NCBI GenBank assembly: GCA_036971615.1
Contig: JAYKKR010000009.1
Span: 806,001 to 870,000 of the forward strand
DNA from: Amyloporia xantha
Lineage: Eukaryota; Basidiomycota; Agaricomycetes; Polyporales; Adustoporiaceae
Direction of reading: 5' to 3'
Length of the DNA: 64,000 nucleotides
Of this stretch, positions 35,801-46,460 are shown piece by piece. Each line of letters starts with the position of its first letter. The stretch's first letter is position 1. The notes below the pieces were generated by a model. It worked only from the letters and a program-made list of their open reading frames with translations. It ran no database searches and was not told the DNA's origin. The translations under genes were made by a program, and so were the position numbers.

Positions 35801-37062
35801 CTCTCGAGTCTACGCTCTTAATCGAGTATCGCGGGATGGTTTGTCCTTGCAGGAGAGACAGAATAAGGCGCTTGTAGAGCGCGGATTGAATGCTGGTATT
35901 CTCGATAATGACAAGATCATGCTCCTTGAAGGTGACTTAAATGTGGAAAATTTCGGCCTCTCTGAGCGTGTTTACAATGAGGTCCACGAGTCTGTGACTC
36001 ATATTATTCATAACGGTATGCGGCGTTTCCAAATACGGGATGTTAATGATTGACCACTTGGACTATTTATAGCTTGGCGGGTCGATTTCAATCTGGCTCT
36101 GACATCTTTCGATTCCAACGTGAAGGGACTGCGCAATTTGATCGACTTTGCCCTTACGTCTCCGCGATCACAGCCACCGCATTTGTCTTTCACCAGCTCC
36201 ATCGGCGTGTTTCAAAGTTCGTCGAGCGATCGCCTTGTTTTCTGAATTGCAAACTGATCTACGTGTGGCGCTACACAGATGTTCAGTCAGACGAAGTACA
36301 AGCTGAAGCGCCACTTGCGCCGGAGGTTGTTGTCGGCACGGGCTACGTTGAATCGAAATGGGTCTCCGAAGAGCTCCTTTTCAAAGCCATGAATGAGACA
36401 TCATTGACTGCGTTAGCAGTGCGTGTAGGCCAGATTTGTGGAGGGTTAGATGGTGCCTGGAACATTCAGGAATGGTTTCCATCGATGGTCCAGGGCGGAG
36501 AAAAGCTGGGACTTTTCCCGAGCGATGATCGGGTACGCGCGTCCATAATTCTATGGGGTCATACGAGCTGACATATTCGAAATGTGCGCAGGTCGTGGCC
36601 TGGATACCGCCAGAGATGACCGCAGATGCGCTCATCGACTTCCGGAAGGCTGCGCGCACAACGAAGGTCGTTCATCTGGTTCATCCACGCCCTGTGTCCT
36701 GGAACACCATCGCCAACGCGATCTCATCCCATCTCTCTGTACCTCTGGTACCCTATGCGGATTGGCTGGCGAAGCTGGAAGGAACTGTAAATACCAAAGG
36801 TCAAACCACAACCCAAGCGAACAATCACACCGAGGTCGAACTTCTTCGGGACATTCGTGCTCTCCGATTACTACCCTTTTTCAGGAGCCTCGCACCCAAG
36901 TTGACCGGCGGTGAGGCAATGGGATTTCCGGCTTTGGCAGTGACCAAGGGAATGAGCGCGTCGCCGACGTTGGCAGATCCTTTCATTCCTCAGTTGAGTG
37001 CTGACGATGTACGGAGGTGGATAATCTACTGGCGCAAGGCAGGATTACTATCTCAAATTTAA
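32842..37062 (+). CDS. NRPS-like adenylate-forming reductase (A-T-R), complete
   Basis: ATG 32842 (MIMIASEALRPPPHTQAL). Adenylation domain: FPISPRNSPAAVAHLINRV, GSTAFPKPI (about 33617-33643), YGGGPLNKEAGDYMTSQG, STEGGIMSTILP, TSDLLVPHPTKPDYWKIFGR and IMHNTGEK. Carrier domain: DDDLFEHGCDSLQATWIRNA; the phosphopantetheine Ser codon is split by an intron (35386-35387 plus 35447). Reductase domain: VLVTGTTGSLGCHILVKL (NADPH site), GDLNVENFGLS, FTSSIGVFQ, and GTGYVESKWVSEELLFKA with the Tyr-x3-Lys pair. The end is WIIYWRKAGLLSQI, stop at 37060-37062. Such enzymes reduce an aryl, amino or other carboxylic acid to aldehyde. More than a dozen introns. No condensation domain. The substrate is unknown. 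The N-terminal part is paralogous to the gene at 1-1627. Confidence 0.9.
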
Positions 37063-37409
37063 ATTTAAAGGAATACCTCCGTTAGCTGTTCATCTTTGTA
37101 GTCTCTGTATAAATGGAATCAACCAATGAATACGCGAAGTCCTTGACCAAGAGAGAGCAGGTGAGATTTGAGAAGATGTCGTCCTAGAGATAAGATTGGA
37201 TTTAAGCGCTCATGATCGCCGGTTGATGATCCATCATTGAACTGTGGCGTTCAATGTCCGCGGCTGGGCCATGGTGCTGTGGCTGCAGGTCGTGTTCAAC
37301 AATCTCTTTGTTCTTTGTGCAAGGCCACATTTCGTCCACATCGCCCTAGCCACACTTCTTTTACTGATATAAATAAGGTGCGCGAGATGTGTCTCAATCA
37401 TCATCCACC
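37063..37409. promoter_or_regulatory. Spacer with FunK1 kinase promoter
   Basis: Includes TATAAATA at 37368-37375, about 35 bases before the ATG at 37410, which sits in a strong start context (CCACCATGG). Otherwise no features. Confidence 0.5.
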
Positions 37410-40184
37410 ATGGCTTCCCCTTCCCCTCCTGGTACTCCTCCCGTTGCCCCCTTGAGCCCTGCTACTCCACCTCCCGCCAGTACCTCCTCGATAGATCCTG
37501 TTACTCCTCCTAATTCTGGTCAACTGCTAACTCATCTACAGCCGGATACACCCGCCGTTCTTAAGGTTACCGACTCTCCAATGTACGCCGCGGGCGGACT
37601 CGTGAAAGGCCGCGAAGCTCTCATGAAAGACTTCGGCTCAAGCATTCCTCAGTATTCCGTCAAACAAATCCTTTCCGAGGTGTTACCTCCATTGCGTCAC
37701 GGTATGAACGTCAGAAAGATTTTGAGGAAACTGAAAGAGGGCAAGACTCCTGCGATAAAGAACGGCCGATGGAGGTGGTTCGCAAAAGATCCCTCTCAGA
37801 CCGGCGGACATGAAGATACAACGTTCAAACCGCTCGAGAAAATAGCCGAAGCGATATGTACAGCAAGCGGATTAGATGGAAAGTACGAGAAACTTCTTGA
37901 CTTCAAGAACAACCCAAATGGAACACCTACGAGCGAAAACAGAGTGTCTACTTCCCGTCCCGACGGCTACCTGGTTTCAGCAGTGCAAGACGGTAAAACT
38001 CGCTGGTGTGACGTTGCTCTTTCTGCTGAATATAAGCTACACAACAATGAGAAGAACAGAGAAGATGTGAGTGTTGCGTTGCTTACTTGATACATTGATC
38101 TGACACTCGACATTGGCAGGATATGATCAAGGTTGCGTGGAGCATGCACCAGTGCATGCGCGAGGACCCATGTCGACGATTTACGTATGGGTTGACCATC
38201 GAGGACACGGAGGCGAGATTCTGGTTCTGCAGTCGCGGTGGTGCTCTCGTCAGTGAGCCATTCAACTTCATCACGGTATGTAATGTCAAAAATGGGCGAC
38301 TCGATCTGTTCTCACGACAGTGTTTACAGGACTGCCATGTAATGGTTCACTTGTTTCTGAGGTTCATGTACGCAGAGAAGGACGAGGTCGGATGGGATCC
38401 CACCATGGAACGTGTCAAGGATACCGCATCGGATGGAAATGCTCAGCCTCGCTACGACATCACTATGCGGACCGCGAATGGTGAGGAAGTTAAGTATCGC
38501 ACTATGGAAATGTTGTCGGATATCGGCGCGAATCCTTTGCGGGGCCGTGGGACCAGGGTATGGAAGGTCAAGAGGCTAGTGAATGGCGATCCATGTGGCG
38601 AATATCTCGTTTTGAAGGACTGCTGGATCGATAATGACCGCCCCAGGGAGGGAGATATCATGCGCCAAATCCGACAGTCGGGCCCTCCGGACGATAAGGA
38701 ATTCCACGACTGCCTCTTGACCGTTGTTTGTCACGGGGACGTGTATCTCAAGCACGGCGAGCGCGATGACACTCATTTTCCTGTCACCAGGAATGGCGGA
38801 CAGTGGGAGGAGCTGCTTCCCGACTTTAATGTTGAGCCGGAGTTGCCGGATGCGGCCCCGACCGATAACCCCCCTTACCCTACACCGGTAGGCACTGGTG
38901 GCCATATGTCACCGGCTGACTCGCGACGACGGATGGTCTTGGACCTGCCTGCTTACTATTATTCTTTGAAGACTCATTACCGGATCGCTTTTGCGGAAGT
39001 CTGCCAACCACTCCACAGCATTGATCAGCTGAACAATATCTACAGAATGTTGTCCAAGGCTACTCGAGGTAAGTAAGTTCTCATCCTCACGGGTTCCACG
39101 GCGTTTGAAAAATACGCATAATAGCATTGCAAGGCTTACATAAACGCGGATGGGTACATCGCGACGTCAGCACCGGGAATCTTCTCATTCATAATGGTGG
39201 AATCAAACTATCGGATCTCGAGTACGCAAAAAGGATGGGTGATATAAAGGGACATGAAGTTCGGACTGTGCGTATGCCGCTTGAGCTGAAAGTCGCTGTT
39301 CCGTTAATATTTCTGTCGCCACTTCAGGGAACTGCCGATTTCATCGCATACGAAGTTGAACGCGGGAAGTATATTTTCACTCAGCACAAGGCTATTGTTC
39401 TCGACATCAATGATGACCCTTCGTCGCGTGTGAATACTCCGGTATTTCGATACAATCCCCTCCACGATCTAGAATCCGTCTGGTGGATTGCAAACTTTTT
39501 CACATTCAACAAAGGCATCGTCCGCATCGGAGAATCTCCCCAGTCGTATGATCAAATTCCCCAAATACGAGTCGCCGAAGGCGTGTTCTATTCTAGAACA
39601 ACCCGATCCGACGCCTTGCGCTTCGGAGAACTTAATGGTGAAATTCGCACTCTTCATAAACTTATCCAACCTGCCATCCAAAAAACCGAGTTCATACGAG
39701 CAGTTCTTTGTGAACGCTACGCCGAGGTCGAGAAGGATCCTCAAGGTATAAGTGGCACCGCTGCTGACGGACTTCACCAACCGATCGCCTCAGCTTACTT
39801 ATTAGTTTCAACCATGCTGCCGGAAGACACCATCATCGGAGATTTTATCATACCGAAGAAACAAGGAACACGTGTCTCTCCCCTCCTATTGAAAAAAACC
39901 GTGCGCTCCCAGGGACAAGCGGACAAGGGCAAGAGAAAGGCAAGCGCGTTGATACGGGAGACGAGGCTGAGTCCCCTGTCGTTGCAGAGCCAGATCAAAT
40001 CAAGATCCCTAAGCAAAAACGGACCAAGCAACGGAAGTCGAGAACGCAAGGGTCTACTGAAAGGTCGGGGACAAAGGCGCAGCCGACACAAGGCGGAGAG
40101 GCCTCATCCGGTCCTACAACTGGCCTGCGGAAGAGCGTCCGTATTGCTAACGCTAAGAAGGGTAGCGGCTCGCGGGTTGGTTAG
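37410..40184 (+). CDS. FunK1-type fungal protein kinase
   Basis: Start chosen at ATG 37410. A Pro/Thr/Ser-rich leader precedes YAAGGLVKGREALMKDFGSS. The body matches FunK1 (Pkinase_fungal) proteins: SRPDGYLVSAVQDGKTRWCD, FTYGLTIEDTEARFWFCSRG, TRVWKVKRLVNGDP, EYLVLKDCWIDNDRPREGDI, then the catalytic loop VHRDVSTGNLLI (about 39150-39185), and LSDLEYAK where DLE replaces DFG. The P+1 region is GTADFIAYEV, followed by YNPLHDLESVWWIANFFTF. A late intron (about 39872-39913) shifts to the frame ending RKSVRIANAKKGSGSRVG, stop at 40182-40184. FunK1 kinases are expanded in mushrooms and related fungi and tied to multicellular development. The HRD and Asn are present. A longer unspliced frame to 40446 is judged spurious. 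Confidence 0.88.
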
Positions 40185-40576
40185 GACAGTCCTGATCCAC
40201 GCTGCTCCCGGTGGGCTGATTTCATCTTTCGTTCATGCACGAGTTGTATATGCGCTATTGGAGTCATACGTCATTGCTATCCTCGTTCAGTTTTACTTAC
40301 GTTCTGTTGCTACTCTCGCAATTTTTGGAATTCAATTCTGGCACATCGTATACATTATATTAGCGTATCTGTTACATATTACTATGCGGACCTTTCTGGT
40401 CAGGTACCATGTACAACCGCATACGTGCCATAATAACAGTGTCTGAAGTCTGTTTTCTATGCCTATGAGGAACAGAGTGAATGATTTGGCCATCACACCT
40501 CCCCTTCACTATGAAAGGAAGCGTAAGAACCTCCAAAAGAGCAAAAAAAACGTTACGCATTAGCAACATTGTAAAA
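40185..40576. other. 3' flank of the kinase gene
   Basis: AT-rich. Contains the oligo(T) stretch (minus strand, A-runs at 40544-40552 and 40573-40576) that can terminate the tRNA gene. Confidence 0.4.
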
Positions 40577-40663
40577 TGGACATTCAGGGGATTGAACCCT
40601 GGACCTCACGCACGTAGGACAACATAATGCGAAGCGTGCGCGCTACCACTGTGCCAAATGCCC
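40577..40663 (-). tRNA. tRNA-Ala (anticodon CGC) with a 15-nt intron
   Basis: The minus-strand transcript folds as a full cloverleaf. Acceptor GGGCATT pairs with AATGTCC plus discriminator A; the D arm is GCAC/GCGC; the anticodon stem CACGC/GCGTG carries loop TT-CGC-A-T. The T arm is CAGGG-TTCAATC-CCCTG, which includes a good B box. A 15-nt insert lies after the base 3' to the anticodon, the standard position for nuclear tRNA introns; removing it leaves 72 nt. Anticodon CGC reads the alanine codon GCG. Runs of T follow immediately, giving a Pol III terminator. It sits between two convergent protein genes. Confidence 0.9.
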
Positions 40664-40750
40664 CAATGTAAAGGTTCGCTAAGGATTGAGTATATTGCAC
40701 AAATATTTCTTGATTCCACTTAATCACACAGGCGGTACATCGAAATACAT

Positions 40751-43650
40751 CTACGGTTTCTGTTGCAATACAGATAATTCTTCCTTCAGCTTTTTCAACT
40801 CGTCCACTGCGGCTGCGATCTCTGCTTCCACCTCTGATGTCTTCGGACTCTGACCCTTCAGCGCTCGCACTTTCTGCCCCTGCTCGGCTACCTTCTGCTC
40901 CCAAGCTAATACCTCTGCCGACTTTGCTTTGTTATCTTGCGCACTAGCAGCAGGTTTGTCTCCCGCCTTCTTGGCAGCAGCGGCCTTCCGCTTGGACATT
41001 CCCGGGGCGACATGCGTAGCATCAGCACTTGGCTCTGGAGTGGGTTCGCTCGGTTTGCTGCCGCCGAATTTGGCCTTGTACTCATCTATCATCTTCTCGT
41101 CGATGCGCTTGAAGAGATGCTCCGGCGTGCCGATCTGATGTCCAGCCAAGATATCCGTTGACAGCACCTCCGGCACTGATCGGGCGGGTGCGTTGAGCTG
41201 CAGCAGTATAGACTCGGATGTGGAGGGCATGAAGGGAAAGACGAGGGCGGACAGGACATATATGAGATTGATTGCACGCGAGATAACCTGCGCACACCGC
41301 TTGGGGTTTTCATTCATGAGCGCTTTGTTCAATCCGGACTGTTGAAGATAGAGGTTTCCTCGCGCAGACAAAAGCATGACCGTCTGGAGACCGAGACGAA
41401 GTTTGACAGACTCCATGGCGTCGATGTAGTCTTTCAAAAGGCCGTTCACTTCGGAGATGAACTGTGCATCGAGGGCATCATTCGGCGAAAGGGGCCCAGG
41501 TACATCGTCACCATCCGGGATAACGCTGTCGTACTGCGAAGAGACAAACTTGAGAGCGCGGTTGATGAAATTACCGAAACTGCCACAGATTAGGTAAGAT
41601 CACAGTAGAACAGGATAAAAAGCTCACTTGTTGAGCAAAACGTTATTGTTTGCCGCAACCTGCCAGAACAGTGTCAGAGCTTACGCATGCTCCGTAAGGT
41701 GCAAGGCGACATACACAATCCGACCACGAGAACATAGAATCCGCAGTCTCTGGTCTCGTCGAGATCAAGTAATATCTCCATACCGATGGAGGAATCCCAG
41801 TTTCTTTGGCAGCAGGCCCGAACACACCACGATTATGGCTTTTGGAAAACTTGCCACCCTCATAGTTCAAATATTCTGCAGATGTTGTGAGCAAGCCGTT
41901 TGAGACGATGATGAGAGTCAATACCTGTTGTCGAAAGATGGTACAGTGTTGTCCACGGGCGGTCATCTCCTATTTGCATAGAGGGAAAGAAGATTGTATG
42001 GAAATAAACGTTGTCCTTGCCCATGAATTGGTACAGCCGGACGTTCTGCTTATTGAACCACCACTGTTTCCACTCTGGTGTGTAGTTTGCAGTAATGCTT
42101 GGGTATCCAATGGGAGCATCAAACTACTCGATGCGCTCAGCGGTCAGGAAATACACAAGAATAATCCATGCTTACCCATACGTCTACGCCGATTGACATA
42201 AGCCTTGAATATTTCGGACGATGTGCAGAAAAGATACTCACATAGAACTTTTCCCTTCATCCCTTGATCGTCTTCTCCCTCTACAACTGGCACAGGCACA
42301 CCCCAAGTCAGATCTCTCGTGACCGGACTAGGACGCAGGCCAGCCTTCAGACGGGCATCTATGACCTCGCCATCTGCATTGATAACTGCATTCGGTGACC
42401 ACTTCCCCTCCTTCCACGACTTTTGGATCCATTCTTCGGTCTTTGGCTGAAGTGCGTCGAGCTTGATGTACATATTCGCAGAAGACCTAGTGGTGATAGT
42501 ATGTTCTTTGTTGACAAGACAGCGGGGATTGATCAGTTCTACGGCATCGAGTGTCCGACCGCACACGTCGCATTGATCCCCACGGGCGTCCTAATAGGTA
42601 CGACATGAGCAAGATGATTGGAGAATGAGTCGAAACGAACACACATCAGCTCCACAATGAGGACATGTCCCTTCGACAAACCGATCTGCTAGAAACCTGC
42701 GATCAAGTGAGTTAAGTGATGACACACATCTGGACGGAACATACTTTGAGCAGCCTTCACAGTAGGTTTGATCTTTTATTTGCTTCTCGAGATAGCCGTT
42801 CCGGAGCAGGTTCAGGTAGATTTCCTGGCAAATCCTGTAGAATCGCAGAAACCAGATTGGTCACCTTGCTCCCAGTAGCATGACAGAGGATGCACCACTC
42901 TGAGATGGGGATAACAGAGTAGCTTTTGGGGGAAGTTACATCGCCCAAAACCCCCAGCATTCAAATGTTGCTTTGGAAACATACATCACATGCATGTTGT
43001 CCTCAGAGCAGTGCATCGAGAACGAATGTCCGCGTTTCCAAAGACGTACTTACTCGGTATGCAGAGGCGTCGAAGTTCGTCCAAAATGGTCGAATCTGTT
43101 ATAGCGATGACCAATGAGTGCTCTTTCACGATGCATCTGTACGTCTCGCACGTACCCAAGCTGAAACCATTTGTATGTCTCGACATGAAGAGCATTGTAC
43201 TTGTCACACAATTCTCTCGGAGTAAGGCCTTCTTTCAGGGCCTGAGTTTCGGTTGCAGTCCCGTACTCATCAGTACCACATATGTACAATGTTCTTCGAT
43301 TCCTTGTACCTGTGCATACAGCTCAGCGAGGTGATAGGCTGGATAAAACTTTACGTACGATTGTATCTAACCCGTGAAACGTTGAGAACGCCATCCAACA
43401 CTAGAATGGTGCGCGACTTACCGAGCAAAAACATCGGCACTCAGAGTACTTCCAATGATATTACCTGACGACAGATTATCAACGTACCGTCGCGGCGGCG
43501 CTTGACTTTAGCTCACCAAGATGGGGGACATTGTTACAATACGGAAGAGCAGACGTGATCAAGACGTTAGATTCACCGTCCTTGGGCAATCTGCCAGGAA
43601 TGGCTTCAAACTCTCAATCCTCCGCAAAGATGGTCTAGGCTTCTTACATA
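40751..43650 (-). CDS. MES1: Cytosolic methionyl-tRNA synthetase
   Basis: Minus-strand exons read: [20 protein letters not shown], then [24 protein letters not shown] (HIGH-type HLGN motif), [92 protein letters not shown], and [19 protein letters not shown] (KMSKS-type FSKS). Then [40 protein letters not shown], and a C-terminal Lys/Ala-rich part with [15 protein letters not shown] and [12 protein letters not shown], like a WHEP tRNA-binding domain. Stop at 40751-40753. The enzyme charges tRNA-Met. The 5' end is unresolved: no ATG in the frame preceding [11 protein letters not shown] was found before about 43650, so one or more upstream exons probably reach towards 43950. Divergent from the Hpm1 gene. 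Confidence 0.9.
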
Positions 43651-43997
43651 GTTTCGCCAGGTTTTGGAATCGCACGCAAGAGGCCTTCTGCCTCTCGGAT
43701 CCTTTGACCCATGGGAATGATGTGAATGTGTATAATAAGGCAAGAGCGATTGATACAGAGACGATTCAAGCAACGCGAGGGAACAAAATACAGAGATAGA
43801 GCTACAGACTCGATTCTCGAGTGTACTTGAGACAGATCCGACTTTTGAGAGTTAATCGATGACTCGCAGAAGAATGACTCGCGTCGAGACGCGCTCCGCA
43901 AATAGAGACAAATAACGCGTCTATCAGTCGAGCGTCTACGCGATCGTAACTTTTCTGCACCCAGCAGGCGCGCACTCAAACGGACTAACACCAACTT
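43651..43997. promoter_or_regulatory. Shared 5' region of MetRS and histidine methyltransferase
   Basis: Between two divergent housekeeping genes. It may include the unresolved first exon of the synthetase on the minus strand. Confidence 0.4.
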
Positions 43998-46044
43998 ATG
44001 TTCAGGTTCAACTTCGACATCGAGGACGACGATGAAACAGATTTTCTCGGCGGAAGTGTTGATAGTATGCTGTCCACTGGCGACATTTCCCAACCAGAGC
44101 CAAGTGCTTCTAAAGACACGGCCGACAAGCTCATAGAATGTGTTGAACACTCCGTCGCCCACCTCGTATGTGTCTTCTCCCTGTCCCCCCTGGTCGTTGG
44201 TGATTTTGACAGGCATAGTCGCTCATGTAGCTTGCAGCTCTTCCGCCGGTAATCTCCTTCTCGCCTCTCACCGTCCCCCTCTCTTCCGCGCATTCACAGC
44301 GACACCTGACATTCGCACGAAGAGACCTCTTCGACGCGCGGTTTCAGCTAATTTCTCTCGAAGATCCTGATGAGACCGGGGCCCTGAGTGATGTAGATGG
44401 CGCAACGAGCAGAGAGAAAGATCTGGAGTTTCTTGATGCGCCATCCGATCTTGTCCCCGGAGTATATGAAGGAGGACTGAAGACATGGGAGTGTGCTAGC
44501 GACCTCGTGGACTGCCTAGATGGCATGCTTGGGAGCGAATCAGGGAAAGCTCTGAGGGGGAAAAGTATCTTAGAGGTATGTCTGGTTTATTGCTTCCTTG
44601 CATACGCTCTCGGTCGATCCAAGTGCACGGAAGTATAATACCTGTTTTGACATTTACGTATGCTACTGCGAGAATTTGTGGGAGACTTAGGATGATTCTC
44701 GATATCTTCCTGCGTATCAAAAGATTCCTGATCCATTGGCTCACATTAGCATGGATTATCTACAGAGATCGATCTCCCTAACTACTCCAGAATGGACATA
44801 GCGACTGTCCAGTCTCCTGCATACTTGATACGCTCCTTAGTCTTGAACGCGCAGCTTTTGTGTCTACTCATGTCAGCTTCATATCGTGCTTACTGTCCTT
44901 AACATTGTAGCTTGGCTGTGGCACGGCTGTACCATCACTCTATGTTCTCCATCAGCTCTTCTCGGCAAATCCTCCGTCAGAAGACTCACAACAACGGCAA
45001 GAAGCGCTTGTCCATTTACAAGACTATAATGCCCTTGTCCTCAAGCTTGTGACCCTGCCGAACGCCATTCTCGCGTGGTGTGAGTACACCCGTTCATCAA
45101 TTCTATTTCTCTTTATTGTACTTCAAGTACCGGAGAATTCTCCCTCCTGTTACTATGATTTTATGGTCTGTTTCTCGTTGAAGACTTCACGGAGATTCTT
45201 GAACCACATCGATTCAAGCAAAGTCTCAGCATAGATCGGGCTTTTGTCTTCGCCAAAGCGTCTTCGCAATGATAATCTCGATAAAGAGAGGCGCCTATAT
45301 TCCTTTATTGCCTATTTTCTTATTATCGTTCTGACTTTGGAACGGTTGTGTTGGCATAATTTGGCCCGTATAGATATGTCTCCTGCGTCTCTCCCATTCC
45401 GAACATCGCCTTCCGCCACCAGTAACGACGCCGACACAGATCCTCTTCCTCCTGCCGATCCTGCCGTTCCAGGAACGCTGCCTATCACCCCCGCGCTTAC
45501 CTCTGCCTTTCTCTCGTCCCTCTCTACGTGCGGTATTTGCCTGCGCTTTTTCTCCGGCTCCTGGGAGTGCTTCAACCCTGCGCGAATCAACCCTGGAAGA
45601 GTGTACAACATTGTCCTCACCTCCGAGACGATATACCGTCCCGACAGTCTCCCTGCGCTAGTCCGCGTGATGCGCGAGGCTTGTCTTGGGCATCCTGGCG
45701 ATCTTGTACTCTCCGCGTCTGGTGCAGAGTCGGAAGCAAAGGGTCTTGAGAGAGCGGCGGCGCACTTATCTCTAGACTCGGAGGCCGGGCGAAACGAGGC
45801 CAAGGGAGCAGACTCAACAAGTCTCTGCCTAGTCGCTGCGAAACGCGTGTACTTTGGCGTCGGCGGGGGTGTTGCCGAGTTTGTGCGCGCCGTCGAGGAG
45901 CCAGGTCAGCACGGGATACAAGGCAGTGTAAAAATGGTATGGGAGCATACGGAAGGGGTGAAGAGGACTGTGATGCGGGTAGATTGGGAGGCCGGGACTC
46001 ACAGCTCGCGCGTGCGATCAGAAGGCTTCGACGAAAGACCGTAG
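43998..46044 (+). CDS. HPM1: Histidine protein methyltransferase, Hpm1/METTL18 family
   Basis: ATG 43998 (MFRFNFDIEDDDETDFLGGS). After an intron ending near 44229 come LAALPPVISFSPLTVPLS and RRDLFDARFQLISLEDPD. The family signature is SDLVPGVYEGGLKTWECASD, then the SAM-binding motif I across an intron: GKSILE-LGCGTAVPSLYVLHQL. Further exons have VHLQDYNALVLKLVTLPNAI and GSWECFNPAR. The C-terminal exon carries KRVYFGVGGGVAEFVRAVEE, stop at 46042-46044. Yeast Hpm1 and human METTL18 methylate a histidine in ribosomal protein uL3. The D-L-V-P-G-x-Y-E-G-G block and YFGVGGG end are diagnostic. Length and motif order look normal; the insert with PPADPAVPG near the C-terminus is low complexity. Confidence 0.88.
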
Positions 46045-46460
46045 CTCATAGCAAATCACCGTCAAGGTAAGTACCATGGAATGCTCTCCAACAATCTGTA
46101 AATATTGATTGTCTTTCGAGTCAAACTGAGATTCATTGAACCTCAGTACTTGTTGAAGACAAAGTTGGCCAAATCTACATCCTCTGTTACTGTCAAGGGG
46201 CTTGATTCTGTTTGTCCTGTGCCTCAACCTATCTGGTTCGCATTTGTATCTCCTTTAGTTTGCATGGCATTGACGAGGCTTGTAAAGATAGTGTTATGTG
46301 TACGGTTCCTGTATTGCCTGCTCTGGTATCATTGAGCGAGGGCATAGTGACGGCGGTCAATGTTTAGATAAATATCAACGTCTCGCTCGTTCGGGCACTA
46401 CACGAATTACATGTGGAAATATTCATGTCTAAGGTCTTGCTAGAAGGAATCGCTTGATAA
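46045..46460. other. Convergent 3' spacer
   Basis: No gene supported between the Hpm1 and oxalate decarboxylase 3' ends. Confidence 0.4.

Noticed and set aside
40185..40446. Hydrophobic C-terminal extension of the FunK1 frame
   Set aside because: It exists only if the late intron is not spliced. The spliced frame ends with RKSVRIANAKKGSGSRVG, which fits FunK1 tails much better.
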